Positions 49,202-58,584 are shown, counted from the stretch's first letter. The stretch: DNA of 64,000 bases from Ravibacter sp964562455 (GCA_964562455.1 CAZLTN010000006.1:47497-111496); one strand, 5' to 3'. The notes: generated by a model not told the origin, from the sequence alone. Made by a program: numbers and translations.

Positions 49202-51649
49202 ATGAATTTTATAAAGTCAGTTACTGCGGCGGCCATTCTTTTCCTGTGCTGCAATGTTGCCGGGGCGCAAAACGCCGAAAGCGGCATCAGGGGAAAAGTG
49301 CTCCAGTCAAATCGGGAAGAAATACCTTTTGTCAACGTATTCCTCCTGAAAGGGGCCGATTCTTCAATGGTAAGGGGGTTGGCCGCCTCAGAAACCGGCG
49401 ATTACATTTTCGACAATGTACCGGCCGGAAGCTATCTCGTGATGGCAAGCATGATAGGTTTTAAAAAAGCTTACAGCAAACAACTCAGCTACGATGGCAG
49501 AAATATTGCAGTTGCTGAACTTCTCCTTTCGCCTGATGTAAAGTCGCTGGAAGAAGTGAAGGTCGTGGCCCAGAAGCCGTTTATCGAGCAGGAAGTCGAC
49601 CGGACCATTATCAATGTAGAGAACAGCTCGGTTTCGGCCGGTTCGACCGCGTTGGAGGTCCTGGAACGTTCGCCCGGCGTAACGGTTGACCAGCAAAACG
49701 ACCGGCTGAAGCTTCGCGGCAAAGACGGTGTTATTGTACAGATTGATGGAAAACAGACGTACTTGTCTGAAGCCGAGCTGGTAAGCCTGTTGCGTAACAC
49801 ACCAAGCGACAACATAGAAAAAATAGAGCTGATTACGAACCCTTCAGCAAAGTACGACGCAGCAGGTAACTCGGGAATTATCAATATCAAATTCAAGAAA
49901 AACAAGAATTACGGGACCAACGGTAACGTGAGCCTGGGGGTTGGGATGGCCGACCGGAAAAAGCCGCGCACCAACGGTATGCTGGCGCTCAACCAGAGAG
50001 AAGGAAAATTAAGCTGGAACGCTACCCTGAACGGCTTCAATGGCAAAGGATTCAATAATCAGCACATTACCCGCGTAATTCCATTCGAAGGAAAGAATAC
50101 GACTTTCAATTCGGTATCCAAAAGCGACTGGACCTCCTATTTCTATAGCTACAAGCTGGGAGTAGATTATTATGTCAATGATAAAACAACCGTAGGCGCC
50201 ATGTTCTCCGGCTTTGCCAACAAATGGGAAAACCCGTTCAGGACGACAACCTCGGATATACTCGATCACAGCCATCAGTTGGAACAAAGCTTCAATACTT
50301 CAATCGTATCCTCGAATAAAACGAATAATCTGACCGGCAATGTTAACCTGAAGCACCAGTTTAACGACAAAGGAAAAGAACTGACTTTCGACGTCGATTA
50401 CGTCAGGTACAACCAGAGAGGTTACAATTTTATGGATACCCGGTATTCACTTCCCGGAGAAGGCGAACCCCGCCCCGACGAAATCCTCAGGAGCAATATG
50501 CCTGCTGTGATCAATATAGGGGTAGTGAAGCTTGACTATACCCAGCCGCTTGGAAAAGGCAAGCTGGAAACGGGACTGAAATCGAGCTATGTAGCTTCCG
50601 ACAACGACATGAGAATGGAGATCTTCGCCGACATATGGCAGATTGACCCTAATCGTACCAACAGGTTTAAGTACAGCGAAAATATCAACGCCGCCTATGT
50701 CAACTATAGCGGCAAGTTTTCCGAAAAGACAAAATTCCAGTTGGGACTCAGGGCCGAGCATACTCACAGCATTGGTAATTCCGTTACGCTCAACCAGGTA
50801 AATGACCGTAACTATATCAATCTTTTCCCGAGCGCCTTTATCTCACACAACCTGGATAGCAGCAATGTCCTGAACCTGTCTTACAGCTATCGCCTCGACC
50901 GGCCTAATTACCAATCGCTCAACCCGTTTGAATATTATCTTGACCCGTATACTTTCCAAAGGGGAAATCCAAACCTGAGGCCGCAGTACACTCATTCCTT
51001 TCAGTTAGTACACGTATTCAAGAGCTTTCTCAATACTACGCTGGCCTATAGCCGCATCACCGACCTGATCGCATCGGAGGTCCCCCAGCTGGTCCCGGAG
51101 AAAAATATCACTTACGTTACTCACGAGAACCTCGATCACCAGAACTACCTGAGTCTTATCATTTCAGCCCCCATTCCGGTCACAAAATGGTGGAACCTCC
51201 AGCTCAACGCTACCGGTACCTACAATCAATACAAGACATTTTACCGGAATGCTCCCTATGACGTAAGCGTATTTTCTTACAACCTCTACGGGAATAACAC
51301 CATCAGGCTGCCCAGGGAGTGGTCGCTGGAAGCAGGTCTATGGCTGAACGGCCCGACTATCTACGGGCTGATCCGCACCAGCACCATGGGTTCTCCCAGC
51401 TTCGGGGTTCAAAAGAATATCTGGAAAAAGAAAGCCAATATCAAACTCAATGTACAGGATCCCTTTGCCTGGAACCGCTTTAAAGGCGAAACACATTTCG
51501 AAGATATCAACCTGAATATTTACAGCAAATGGCCAAGCCGGCAGGTAAGGCTGGCCTTTTCCTACCGGTTCGGCAACCAGAACATAAAAACGCGTCAGCG
51601 TAACACCGGCTCGGACGATCTTCAGCAACGCGCAGGAGGACAAAACTGA
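49202..51649 (+). CDS. TonB-dependent receptor-like outer-membrane beta-barrel (OMBB family 3)
   Basis: An 815-residue outer-membrane protein. A signal peptide (cleavage near VAGAQ) is followed by a carboxypeptidase-regulatory-like beta-sandwich (about 25-110, GIRGKVLQSNREEIPFVNVF). A plug-like domain (about 115-225) has the sequences ALEVLERSPGVTVDQQNDRL and IEKIELITNPSAKYDAAGNS. The rest is a large barrel in which strands such as SYRLDRPNYQSLNPFEYYLD recur. The layout is the outer-membrane beta-barrel family that is paired with no SusD partner. No typical TonB box or SusD gene is seen. It is a stand-alone gene with a strong terminator after it; the substrate is unknown. Confidence 0.88.
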   Translation: MNFIKSVTAAAILFLCCNVAGAQNAESGIRGKVLQSNREEIPFVNVFLLKGADSSMVRGLAASETGDYIFDNVPAGSYLVMASMIGFKKAYSKQLSYDGRNIAVAELLLSPDVKSLEEVKVVAQKPFIEQEVDRTIINVENSSVSAGSTALEVLERSPGVTVDQQNDRLKLRGKDGVIVQIDGKQTYLSEAELVSLLRNTPSDNIEKIELITNPSAKYDAAGNSGIINIKFKKNKNYGTNGNVSLGVGMADRKKPRTNGMLALNQREGKLSWNATLNGFNGKGFNNQHITRVIPFEGKNTTFNSVSKSDWTSYFYSYKLGVDYYVNDKTTVGAMFSGFANKWENPFRTTTSDILDHSHQLEQSFNTSIVSSNKTNNLTGNVNLKHQFNDKGKELTFDVDYVRYNQRGYNFMDTRYSLPGEGEPRPDEILRSNMPAVINIGVVKLDYTQPLGKGKLETGLKSSYVASDNDMRMEIFADIWQIDPNRTNRFKYSENINAAYVNYSGKFSEKTKFQLGLRAEHTHSIGNSVTLNQVNDRNYINLFPSAFISHNLDSSNVLNLSYSYRLDRPNYQSLNPFEYYLDPYTFQRGNPNLRPQYTHSFQLVHVFKSFLNTTLAYSRITDLIASEVPQLVPEKNITYVTHENLDHQNYLSLIISAPIPVTKWWNLQLNATGTYNQYKTFYRNAPYDVSVFSYNLYGNNTIRLPREWSLEAGLWLNGPTIYGLIRTSTMGSPSFGVQKNIWKKKANIKLNVQDPFAWNRFKGETHFEDINLNIYSKWPSRQVRLAFSYRFGNQNIKTRQRNTGSDDLQQRAGGQN

Positions 51650-51704
51650 ACCCCGGCACAAAAGATGCTAATTCATACGATTAGTTTAGGTTAATAAATT
51701 ACTA

Positions 51705-51737
51705 AAAGCCCTTCCCGGATGAGGAAGGGCTTTTTTT
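51705..51737. terminator. Bidirectional rho-independent terminator
   Basis: AAAGCCCTTCC (51705-51715) pairs perfectly with GGAAGGGCTTT (51723-51733) over a 7-base loop, with a T tract on the plus side and an A run before it that serves the minus strand. It lies between the beta-barrel gene and the converging GMC oxidoreductase gene. Confidence 0.88.
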
Positions 51738-51764
51738 ATAAGACAAAAATGATTTCTGTAAAGA

Positions 51765-53483
51765 CTACAGCTCGTTTCTCTTCAGCGAATCAACCGCATG
51801 CTGAGCGGCTCTTGCTGTAAAAGCCATATAGGTCAGGGAAGGATTCACGCAGGAGGAAGAGGTCATAAAAGCCCCGTCTGTCACATATACGTTCGGGCAG
51901 CCCCAAACCTGGTTATGCTTATTCAGTACCGATGTTTTAGCATCATGTCCCATACGCGCTGTTCCCATTTCGTGTATACCGATGCCCGGGTTTTTAGAAA
52001 GGTCGTTGACTTTCTGGATATCCTTGATACCCGCCGCGTCCAGCATTTCGGCTGCGTCGTTCGTCATGTCTTCCCTCATTTTCAGCTCATTCTCCCCGTA
52101 AGCGGCATCGAAAACTACCAACGGCAGCCCCCATTTGTCTTTTTTATCGGCAGAAAGCGTCATACGGTTTTTCTCGTCAGGCAGCATCTCGCCGAAGCCG
52201 CCCAGGTTCATCCGCCAGGGTCCGGGCTGGCTCAGGCTGTCTTTGAAAGCCGCGCCGAAGCCTTTTTCGCCGGTACCTCTCGACCAGTTTGTCCTGTGTC
52301 CCCCACCCTGATAGCCAAAGCCTCTCAGGTAATCCCTTTTGTCGTTCCCCCAGTTGCGATACCTGGGAATATAGATTCCGTTGGCCCGGCGCCCGAAGTA
52401 GTATTTATCTTCGAACCCTTCGAAAACTCCGTTGGCTCCCGCAGCCAGGTGGTGATCCATGATATTCCGGCCAAGCTGGTCACTGTCGTTGCCGAGCCCG
52501 TTCGGAAAACGCGAAGATTTCGATTGAAGCATGATCACAGTAGAAGCGATAGCCGAGGCATTGAGAAAGATTATTTTGGCATAATATTCCCGCGTTTCCA
52601 ATGTATTCTGGTCAATTACACGTACACCGGTTGCTTTTCCCGCTTTTTCGTCAAAAATTATCTCCGAAACGATTGAATCCGGTATCAGCGTAAGGTTGCC
52701 TGTGCGCTCAGCCGCCGGTAAAGTGGCCGACTGGGTGCTAAAATAAGCCCCATAAGGACATCCGCGCATGCACATGTTCCTGAACTGGCAGGAAGCCCGC
52801 CCAAGGTCAGTATGCACATCCGCAGCCTTGCTCAGGTTGGCGGTACGCCCGATGATCATTTTACGCCCTGGGAATTTCTTTTCTATAGACGCCTTCACTT
52901 CCTTTTCCAGGCAAGTCATGTCCATCGGAGGCAGGAATTGTCCGTCAGGCAGCACAGACAGGTTTTCCTTTGACCCGCTTATACCTGCAAATTTCTCTAC
53001 ATAATCATACCACGGGGCAATTTCCTTGTACCGGACAGGCCAGTCTATCGAAATCCCGTCTTTTGCATTCGCTTCGAAATCGGCTTCACTAAGCCTGTAG
53101 CTCTGACGCCCCCACAGCAGCGACCTGCCTCCGACATGGTAGGCGCGGATCCAGTCAAAGCCTCTTGTTTCTATGTAAGGGTTTTCTTTATCATTTTCGA
53201 ACAGGTAACGATGCTCTTCATTGGCAGTATACCCAGTACGCATACTGGCCCAGTACTCTTCTTTAGCCTGGGTCGTCACCCTGCCGCGGTGCGCCAGCTC
53301 CCACGGAGCCTTAAGGGCCGTTTCATAGCCCGTTATATGTTTGATATCCCTTCCCCGCTCCAGCATCGCCACTTTCAGTCCTTTTTCGGTGAGCTCTTTC
53401 GCGGCCCATCCGCCGCTGATGCCCGAACCTACTACGATAGCGTCGTAAGTGGCCTGCTTTCCGGCCTTTATATTCAAATTCAT
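51765..53483 (-). CDS. GMC family oxidoreductase (FAD-dependent, gluconate/sugar dehydrogenase large subunit type)
   Basis: A 572-residue FAD enzyme that would oxidise a sugar, polyol or sugar acid. The dinucleotide-binding site is DAIVVGSGISGGWAAKEL near residue 14. The middle contains the cysteine-rich segment CQFRNMCMRGCPYGAYF. The C-terminus carries the active-site sequences GIHEMGTARMG and CVNPSLTYMAFTARAA. It follows the small subunit by 19 bases. The protein has no signal of its own; in the gluconate 2-dehydrogenase type the large subunit is exported with the Tat-tagged small subunit. A cytochrome c subunit, part of the classical complex, is not encoded here. Confidence 0.92.
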   Translation of the reverse strand: MNLNIKAGKQATYDAIVVGSGISGGWAAKELTEKGLKVAMLERGRDIKHITGYETALKAPWELAHRGRVTTQAKEEYWASMRTGYTANEEHRYLFENDKENPYIETRGFDWIRAYHVGGRSLLWGRQSYRLSEADFEANAKDGISIDWPVRYKEIAPWYDYVEKFAGISGSKENLSVLPDGQFLPPMDMTCLEKEVKASIEKKFPGRKMIIGRTANLSKAADVHTDLGRASCQFRNMCMRGCPYGAYFSTQSATLPAAERTGNLTLIPDSIVSEIIFDEKAGKATGVRVIDQNTLETREYYAKIIFLNASAIASTVIMLQSKSSRFPNGLGNDSDQLGRNIMDHHLAAGANGVFEGFEDKYYFGRRANGIYIPRYRNWGNDKRDYLRGFGYQGGGHRTNWSRGTGEKGFGAAFKDSLSQPGPWRMNLGGFGEMLPDEKNRMTLSADKKDKWGLPLVVFDAAYGENELKMREDMTNDAAEMLDAAGIKDIQKVNDLSKNPGIGIHEMGTARMGHDAKTSVLNKHNQVWGCPNVYVTDGAFMTSSSCVNPSLTYMAFTARAAQHAVDSLKRNEL

Positions 53484-53502
53484 TGGTCAACAATTTATAT
53501 TT

Positions 53503-54102
53503 TTAAATAGCCCAGGCTTTTTGTCCCTCTTTCAGGTCGAGGCAACCTTCATACCTGCCCGGTACCGGGACGTAATCCAGAGCCAGTGTGGCACCTACCT
53601 CGGAAGTAAAATACCCTAACAGGGTGAGCTCTTTCATCAGGGAGAAAAACGGTACTCCCGGCTCCTCGAAGGTTTGCTGCGATTCTTTGGCCTGGTTGCG
53701 CTTCTTAGCTGTTTCTTCCTTAAACTGGTACGCGTAGTCTTCGGCTTCAGACAGAAGCTTTTCGCGATCCTGCTGAGATGCCTTCAGAAATCCTTTTTTC
53801 GAAAGCTCGTCCAGCCCTTTCATAAAGCTGTTCTGATCTTTCGGATAGTAGCAATCCTTCAGCATCAGGTCGACAAACTCTCCAACCTTTGCATCCTTTG
53901 CCCCCGGTGTATCGGTGGCCGGCAGAATGGTCTCGGCAATCTCGGAAACCAGGCTCAGTTGATCTGCCGAAAAACCGGCGAACTGTTCGCTACCCGATTT
54001 GGTACCGGGTGTACAACCTTCAAGAAATGCTGTTATCGTCGGAGCTGAAACCAACCCTCCCATCAGAAGGGCTACCCGCTCCAAAGCATCGCGTCTTTTC
54101 AT
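53503..54102 (-). CDS. Gluconate 2-dehydrogenase subunit 3 family protein (Tat signal and lipobox)
   Basis: The small, 199-residue partner of the GMC subunit. The N-terminus MKRRDALERVALLMGGLVS is a twin-arginine-type signal, and Cys30 in AFLEGCTPG may be a lipidation site. The mature part has the family helices (QLSLVSEIAETILPATDTPGAKDAKVGEFVDLML) and ends with LDYVPVPGRYEGCLDLKEG. It is the first gene of a two-gene operon. It probably carries the folded large subunit across the membrane and anchors it at the surface. Confidence 0.87.
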   Translation of the reverse strand: MKRRDALERVALLMGGLVSAPTITAFLEGCTPGTKSGSEQFAGFSADQLSLVSEIAETILPATDTPGAKDAKVGEFVDLMLKDCYYPKDQNSFMKGLDELSKKGFLKASQQDREKLLSEAEDYAYQFKEETAKKRNQAKESQQTFEEPGVPFFSLMKELTLLGYFTSEVGATLALDYVPVPGRYEGCLDLKEGQKAWAI

Positions 54103-54235
54103 ATCGAAAAAGGGTATTGGTTAACAATCATTACAAAATTACATGGGATAAGTACAAAACAACTTAAATAAAAAGGATATTTAAAAAATAAACGCCGCAC
54201 TTCAACTATCTGCACAGCGATATCGAACCTAACAC

Positions 54236-55276
54236 TCAGACATACAAAAGGTTACAACCTCTTATATCGGAATTATCAAGCCGGCCGAGTATTTCAAAAG
54301 TACCGGAACCGTCATCGGATCTCCCGATATCGGAAGTCTCGATAAAAGAGCAGGAACCAAGATTGCCTAAATCAATAATATTTACCCCCCCTGTCTGACC
54401 GTCAGCACGTATACTGAAAGGATCGGTAATGTCACGGATGAGTACCTTCAGGCTGTCGGAGTAACTGAAAACCCCTTCTTTCCGTGCATAAGCCTGCGAA
54501 ACCATTTCCGTCATGCCATATTCGGAATGCACAGCCGCTATCGCGAGTTTCTCTCTTAACAGATCGTGTACCTCCTGGCGTAGCATCTCTCTTCTCCGCC
54601 CCTTCATACCTCCGGTTTCCATCACGACGATATCCGGCAGTCCCTCTCCTGCCAATGCCGACTTTTCAAAATGATCCGCCCAATCGAGCAATGCGAAGGT
54701 AACTCCTATCAGCAAGACTTTCCGTCCGTCTTCAGCCTCCTTTATCGCGGCAAGCTTCCGGTTGAGGGCCTCGAAATCATCCAGGTAAAAGCCCGAAAAC
54801 TGCGACCCTGAAAGTTTCATGAAGTGTTGCACCATATAAACCAGCGATGAATTGTTCCTCTCCAGGTAGGACGGAAGCAGCGCCAGTATATGAAACCCTG
54901 TCAATGGTCCGTACCTCCGTTCAAAGATCCGGGTGCTCAGGTGCTCATACAGATCCGTATCGCTTACATAGTGCCGGCTGCTTTCGGTACCGGTGGTACC
55001 GGAACTTTCAAAAACCCGGGCTGTCGCCGCTTCAGGTCCTGTCACGATCTTGTGGCTTTTGAAAAAAGAACCAGGTAAAAAAGGAATTTCATGCAGTGCG
55101 TTTACCTGCTCCGGGTTGCAACGAAGGTATTTTAAATAATCGGCGTACACACGATTGTATTCTGCCTGGAACCTGAATACTTCCAGCGCAAGCCCGTCGA
55201 AGGAACCGGGCGTTACATGGCTTATTTTATCCTTTAGCTGGTCGCGGAGACCGGTAAATTCTGCTGGTTCAAACAT
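54236..55276 (-). CDS. LuxE-like acyl-protein synthetase
   Basis: A 346-residue enzyme of the ANL/LuxE group, which activates a fatty acid with ATP and moves it to a Cys or carrier. The ATP-binding signature is FESSGTTGTESSRHYV, and EYGMTEM near residue 258 resembles the EYG motif of adenylate-forming enzymes. The C-terminus DIRGC341NLLYV keeps the Cys that serves as acyl acceptor in LuxE. No luxA-D genes or reductase are close, so the product is not for light emission. Relatives in Bacteroidota occur alone or next to acyl carrier protein genes. It is a single-gene unit. Confidence 0.84.
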   Translation of the reverse strand: MFEPAEFTGLRDQLKDKISHVTPGSFDGLALEVFRFQAEYNRVYADYLKYLRCNPEQVNALHEIPFLPGSFFKSHKIVTGPEAATARVFESSGTTGTESSRHYVSDTDLYEHLSTRIFERRYGPLTGFHILALLPSYLERNNSSLVYMVQHFMKLSGSQFSGFYLDDFEALNRKLAAIKEAEDGRKVLLIGVTFALLDWADHFEKSALAGEGLPDIVVMETGGMKGRRREMLRQEVHDLLREKLAIAAVHSEYGMTEMVSQAYARKEGVFSYSDSLKVLIRDITDPFSIRADGQTGGVNIIDLGNLGSCSFIETSDIGRSDDGSGTFEILGRLDNSDIRGCNLLYV

Positions 55277-55385
55277 TCAATAGCAAGCCGTGCGGAGTGG
55301 CCTGTCGCTTGGCAGGGGCAAATCTAGTTAATTCCGGTCTGTATTGGTAATAGAAGAGGTTAGCGGAAAGAACATTCTCATTATT

Positions 55386-55431
55386 AATGAACAATTTTAT
55401 ATATTACTAATGAACACTTTTATATATTTGT
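55386..55431 (+). promoter_or_regulatory. Direct repeat and -7 box at the AAA-DUF4143 promoter
   Basis: TAATGAACAATTTTATATAT at 55386 recurs at 55409 as TAATGAACACTTTTATATAT, offset by 23 bases and differing at one position. The second copy runs into TATATTTG (55424-55431), a match to TAnnTTTG, 20 bases before the ATG at 55451. The repeats thus overlap or flank the promoter and could be operator sites or two start regions. The A/T-rich context differs from the neighbouring genes. Confidence 0.55.
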
Positions 55432-55450
55432 AATATATAAACACTCACTC

Positions 55451-56677
55451 ATGATAGCACAGGAAACGATCAGCCAGGTAATCGGGGCACAGCGAAAAAA
55501 TCTCCTGACTAAAGGAGCCGGACTGGAGCGTGAGAAGCTTGAAAGCCTTCCTGACCTCTCAACGCACGCATTGATCGTGTCAGGCATAAGGAGATGCGGA
55601 AAAAGTACTTTGCTTTTCCAATTGTTGAATCAACGTTATCCCGATGCGCTTTATCTTAATTTTGAAGACCCTCGGTTGTACGGATTTAACATAAAGGATT
55701 TTACAAGGCTTGACAACATTATACAGCAAGCAGGCACTAATACATTACTTTTTGATGAAATACAAATCATACCCGAATGGGAGCGTTACGTTCGTCAGAA
55801 ACTGGATGAAAATACAAAAGTAATTATCACAGGCTCCAACGCCAACCTGCTTAGCAGAGAATTGGGTACCAAGCTCACCGGCCGTCAAATCACTAAAGAG
55901 CTGTTTCCTTTCTCTTTTAATGAGTATTTGAGTTTGACCGGCCAGGAAGGCTCGCCACAATCCGTCAGTAGCTATCTGTACACCGGTGGATTTCCCGAAT
56001 ACGTAAAACAGGGCCTGGATGACATTCTGAACTACATGCTGGACGACATCCTCGTACGCGATATTGCGGTACGTTACGGGATCCGCGATATGGACAGCCT
56101 GCGCAAGCTGACGGTTTATCTATTGTCTAACATAGGTAAACTGTTCACCGCTAACCGGTTGAAAAGCCTGATAGAAGTAGGTTCTACCAATACGATCACA
56201 GAGTATCTTTCTCATCTTGAGGATACTTACCTGCTGTATTATGTACCCAAGTTCGATCACTCATATCGTAAGCGATTGATAAATCCGCGAAAAGTATATG
56301 TCATAGACACCGGACTGGTCAGGGCTAACTCAGTTTCATTTAGTGAAGACCTGGGACGTCTCCTGGAAAATATGGTCTTTCTACATATTCGCCGAAACTT
56401 TAAGGAAATATTTTATTTTTCGGACAAAGGAGAATGTGATTTCGTAGTGCTGCAAAAAGGCACTATTTATGCTGCGATACAGGTATGCTACGACCTGAAC
56501 CCAGACAATCTTGAACGTGAACTAAACGGAATAAATGAAGCAATGCAATTTTTCGACCTTAAAGAAGGGCTGCTGGTCACCTATTCCCAACACGACAGTT
56601 TTGACACAGCCGGTGGAAAAGTGACGGTGGTTCCGATGGCAGAGTTTCTTCAACGAAATTTCACAGAAAACATATGA
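55451..56677 (+). CDS. AAA-family ATPase with C-terminal DUF4143
   Basis: A 408-residue cytoplasmic protein of the archaeal/bacterial ATPase family that joins an AAA_14 domain and DUF4143. Walker A is SGIRRCGKSTLL (near residue 46) and Walker B is TLLFDEIQIIPEW. The sensor region has ITGSNANLLSRELG, and GRQITKELFPFSFNEYL follows. The C-terminal DUF4143 region (about 200-395) carries VYVIDTGLVRA and the nuclease-like strand CDFVVLQKGTIYAAIQVCY. Such genes are abundant and mobile in Bacteroidota, of unknown role, and some DUF4143 relatives look like restriction-type nucleases. The A/T-rich promoter with repeats hints at acquired DNA. Confidence 0.9.
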   Translation: MIAQETISQVIGAQRKNLLTKGAGLEREKLESLPDLSTHALIVSGIRRCGKSTLLFQLLNQRYPDALYLNFEDPRLYGFNIKDFTRLDNIIQQAGTNTLLFDEIQIIPEWERYVRQKLDENTKVIITGSNANLLSRELGTKLTGRQITKELFPFSFNEYLSLTGQEGSPQSVSSYLYTGGFPEYVKQGLDDILNYMLDDILVRDIAVRYGIRDMDSLRKLTVYLLSNIGKLFTANRLKSLIEVGSTNTITEYLSHLEDTYLLYYVPKFDHSYRKRLINPRKVYVIDTGLVRANSVSFSEDLGRLLENMVFLHIRRNFKEIFYFSDKGECDFVVLQKGTIYAAIQVCYDLNPDNLERELNGINEAMQFFDLKEGLLVTYSQHDSFDTAGGKVTVVPMAEFLQRNFTENI

Positions 56678-56741
56678 TCCACAGAACGGCATCATCACTC
56701 ATATTTTACCTATCCATGCAATATTTTTCCTCAAACTATCG

Positions 56742-56749
56742 TATTTTTG
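56742..56749 (+). promoter_or_regulatory. Candidate -7 box for the lipoprotein-namZ pair
   Basis: TATTTTTG matches TAnnTTTG, 27 bases before the lipoprotein ATG at 56776. The -33 region is A/T-rich but has no clear TTG. If real, it lies just after the ATPase gene and starts transcripts for the lipoprotein and namZ. Confidence 0.38.
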
Positions 56750-56775
56750 ATAAATTAGAGCGAAACCATTCCTTT

Positions 56776-57303
56776 ATGCGTACTGCCGGCTACTTATTGT
56801 TTATTGGTGTCATGTTGCTGACCGGGAGTTGTGTCGATATTCCTAAATATGACCCGGCTCCGGCTATCGAGTTTATAGGAATCGATAAATTCGATTCACA
56901 GGATAGGTTGGGTAACCCTATAAAGCTCGTCAGGATCACCTTGTCCTTTGAAGATGGCGACGGCGACCTGGGAGAAAATATCCAGTCAGAAGAAAGAAGG
57001 CAATACCTTTTAGATAATGGAGGCTGGGGAAATTACCAGGTAAAGGTTTTCAGGTTCATAAATGAGAAATGGGAGCAACTCGAGATGGACGCTATTAACT
57101 ACCTTGCGTTTCCCTATCTTAAAACCGACGGAGTCCGGGGACCTATCCGCGGAAAGCTGGATTACGATATTGATTTTGCGCTTGGCCCGGGCCAGAAAGA
57201 CACTCCCCTGAAATTTGTTGTAAAAATACGCGACCGCCAACTTAGAGAAAGCAACATAGTAGAAACAGATTCCCTCAGCGTGCCGATCTTCGACGAATTT
57301 TAA
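56776..57303 (+). CDS. Lipoprotein of unknown function
   Basis: A 175-residue lipoprotein. The frame is open from 56674, but the sequence from ATG 56776 is a lipoprotein signal (LLFIGVMLLTGSC, Cys19), so I start there. The mature part reads DIPKYDPAPAIEFIGIDKFD, then a single compact beta domain with FEDGDGDLGENI, an acidic loop that could bind calcium. It is found beside NamZ-type genes in related genomes as I recall, but its role is unknown. It is followed by namZ after 2 bases, so they are co-transcribed. Confidence 0.75.
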   Translation: MRTAGYLLFIGVMLLTGSCVDIPKYDPAPAIEFIGIDKFDSQDRLGNPIKLVRITLSFEDGDGDLGENIQSEERRQYLLDNGGWGNYQVKVFRFINEKWEQLEMDAINYLAFPYLKTDGVRGPIRGKLDYDIDFALGPGQKDTPLKFVVKIRDRQLRESNIVETDSLSVPIFDEF

Positions 57304-57305
57304 GG

Positions 57306-58547
57306 ATGAAAATCTCCCCTGCTCTCATTATAATTTCTGGTGTCATCTTTTTGGCCGCCCTCGCTCGCCAGTCTGAAACTGGTGACGCGAAATCCGTATC
57401 GGCTACAGAAAAAACCTTAGCTCCTATCCTTACCGGCGCCGAGCAAACGGAGCAATACATCGGCTACCTGAAAAATAAACGTATCGGGATCCTGGCCAAC
57501 CCGACAACGGTGATTGGTTCAAAGCACCTGGTAGACAGTCTTCTCAGCCGTGGGATAAGCATTGTAAAAGCATTCGGCCCCGAACATGGCTTCCGCGGAC
57601 GCGCCAGCGCCGGGATTAAAGTGTCCGATGAGAAAGACCCCGCCACAGGTATCGATATTATTTCCCTTTATGGCAGCAAAAGAAAGCCTTCGGCCGCAGA
57701 CCTGGCTGATATAGACCTCATTATTTATGATGTTCAGGATGTCGGCTGCCGGTTTTATACCTATATCAACGTGCTGCGCGACGTAATGGAAGCTTGTGCC
57801 GAGCATGGGAAAGAGTTGCTGATCCTCGATCGTCCTAACCCCAATGGCTACTTCATAGACGGGCCGGTGCTCGATATGAAGCTCAAATCGGGTATAGGGC
57901 AGTTCCCGGTGCCGATTACACACGGGATGACCATCGCCGAGTTTGCGCAGATGATAAACGGCGAAGGCTGGCTGCCCGGCAAAAAGATCTGTAAACTGAA
58001 GATCATTCCGGTAAAGAACTATTCCCACGACATGGAATATACCTTACCTGTAAAGCCTTCCCCCAACCTCAACACTCAGCAAAGTATACTTCTTTATCCT
58101 TCCACCTGCCTTTTCGAGGGCACGATCCTCAACCACGGCCGGGGTACCCATTTCCCGTTTACAGTGCTGGGAAGCCCGAAGCTGAAAGGGAAGTATTCAT
58201 TTTCGTACACGCCGGTCCCGATTCCCGGGATGAGCGAGACGCCCCTCCATATGAACCAGGTATGCTATGGGCTCGACCTTCGCGAATATGACGTCTCTGT
58301 ATTCCGCAAGACCAAACGGATCAACCTGCAGTGGATGATCGGGCTATACAATGCATATCCTGATAAAGATCGCTTTTTTGATCGCTCGCAGAGCAACCAG
58401 ATAGGCAACATCGACGGGCTTACAGGCGATTCCCGGTTCCGTCAACAGATTGCTGCCGGCAAGTCCGAAGATGAAATACGCGCCACCTGGGAACCGGCGC
58501 TGTCGCAGTACAAGGAAATGCGAAAAAAATATCTATTGTACAAATAA
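57306..58547 (+). CDS. namZ: Exo-beta-N-acetylmuramidase NamZ family (DUF1343)
   Basis: Members release terminal N-acetylmuramic acid from peptidoglycan chains, and in Bacteroidota serve wall recycling or feeding. The 413-residue protein has a signal peptide or anchor (LIIISGVIFLAALA). The DUF1343 sequences are clear: RIGILANPTTV, AFGPEHGFRG with the conserved Glu, IDLIIYDVQDVGCRFYTY, LDRPNPNG, KPSPNLNTQQSILLYPSTCLFEGT, and the C-terminal domain with FDRSQSNQIGNIDGL. It follows the lipoprotein gene by 2 bases. Activity is inferred from the family, not from the active site alone. Confidence 0.86.
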   Translation: MKISPALIIISGVIFLAALARQSETGDAKSVSATEKTLAPILTGAEQTEQYIGYLKNKRIGILANPTTVIGSKHLVDSLLSRGISIVKAFGPEHGFRGRASAGIKVSDEKDPATGIDIISLYGSKRKPSAADLADIDLIIYDVQDVGCRFYTYINVLRDVMEACAEHGKELLILDRPNPNGYFIDGPVLDMKLKSGIGQFPVPITHGMTIAEFAQMINGEGWLPGKKICKLKIIPVKNYSHDMEYTLPVKPSPNLNTQQSILLYPSTCLFEGTILNHGRGTHFPFTVLGSPKLKGKYSFSYTPVPIPGMSETPLHMNQVCYGLDLREYDVSVFRKTKRINLQWMIGLYNAYPDKDRFFDRSQSNQIGNIDGLTGDSRFRQQIAAGKSEDEIRATWEPALSQYKEMRKKYLLYK

Positions 58548-58584
58548 GATATGTCCGGCTATGGCCGGGGGCTAAGAACCCCGT

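Noticed and set aside
55451..56677. Toxin-antitoxin or restriction system around the AAA-DUF4143 gene
   Set aside because: No partner gene is adjacent: the next genes encode a lipoprotein and NamZ with a separate promoter candidate.
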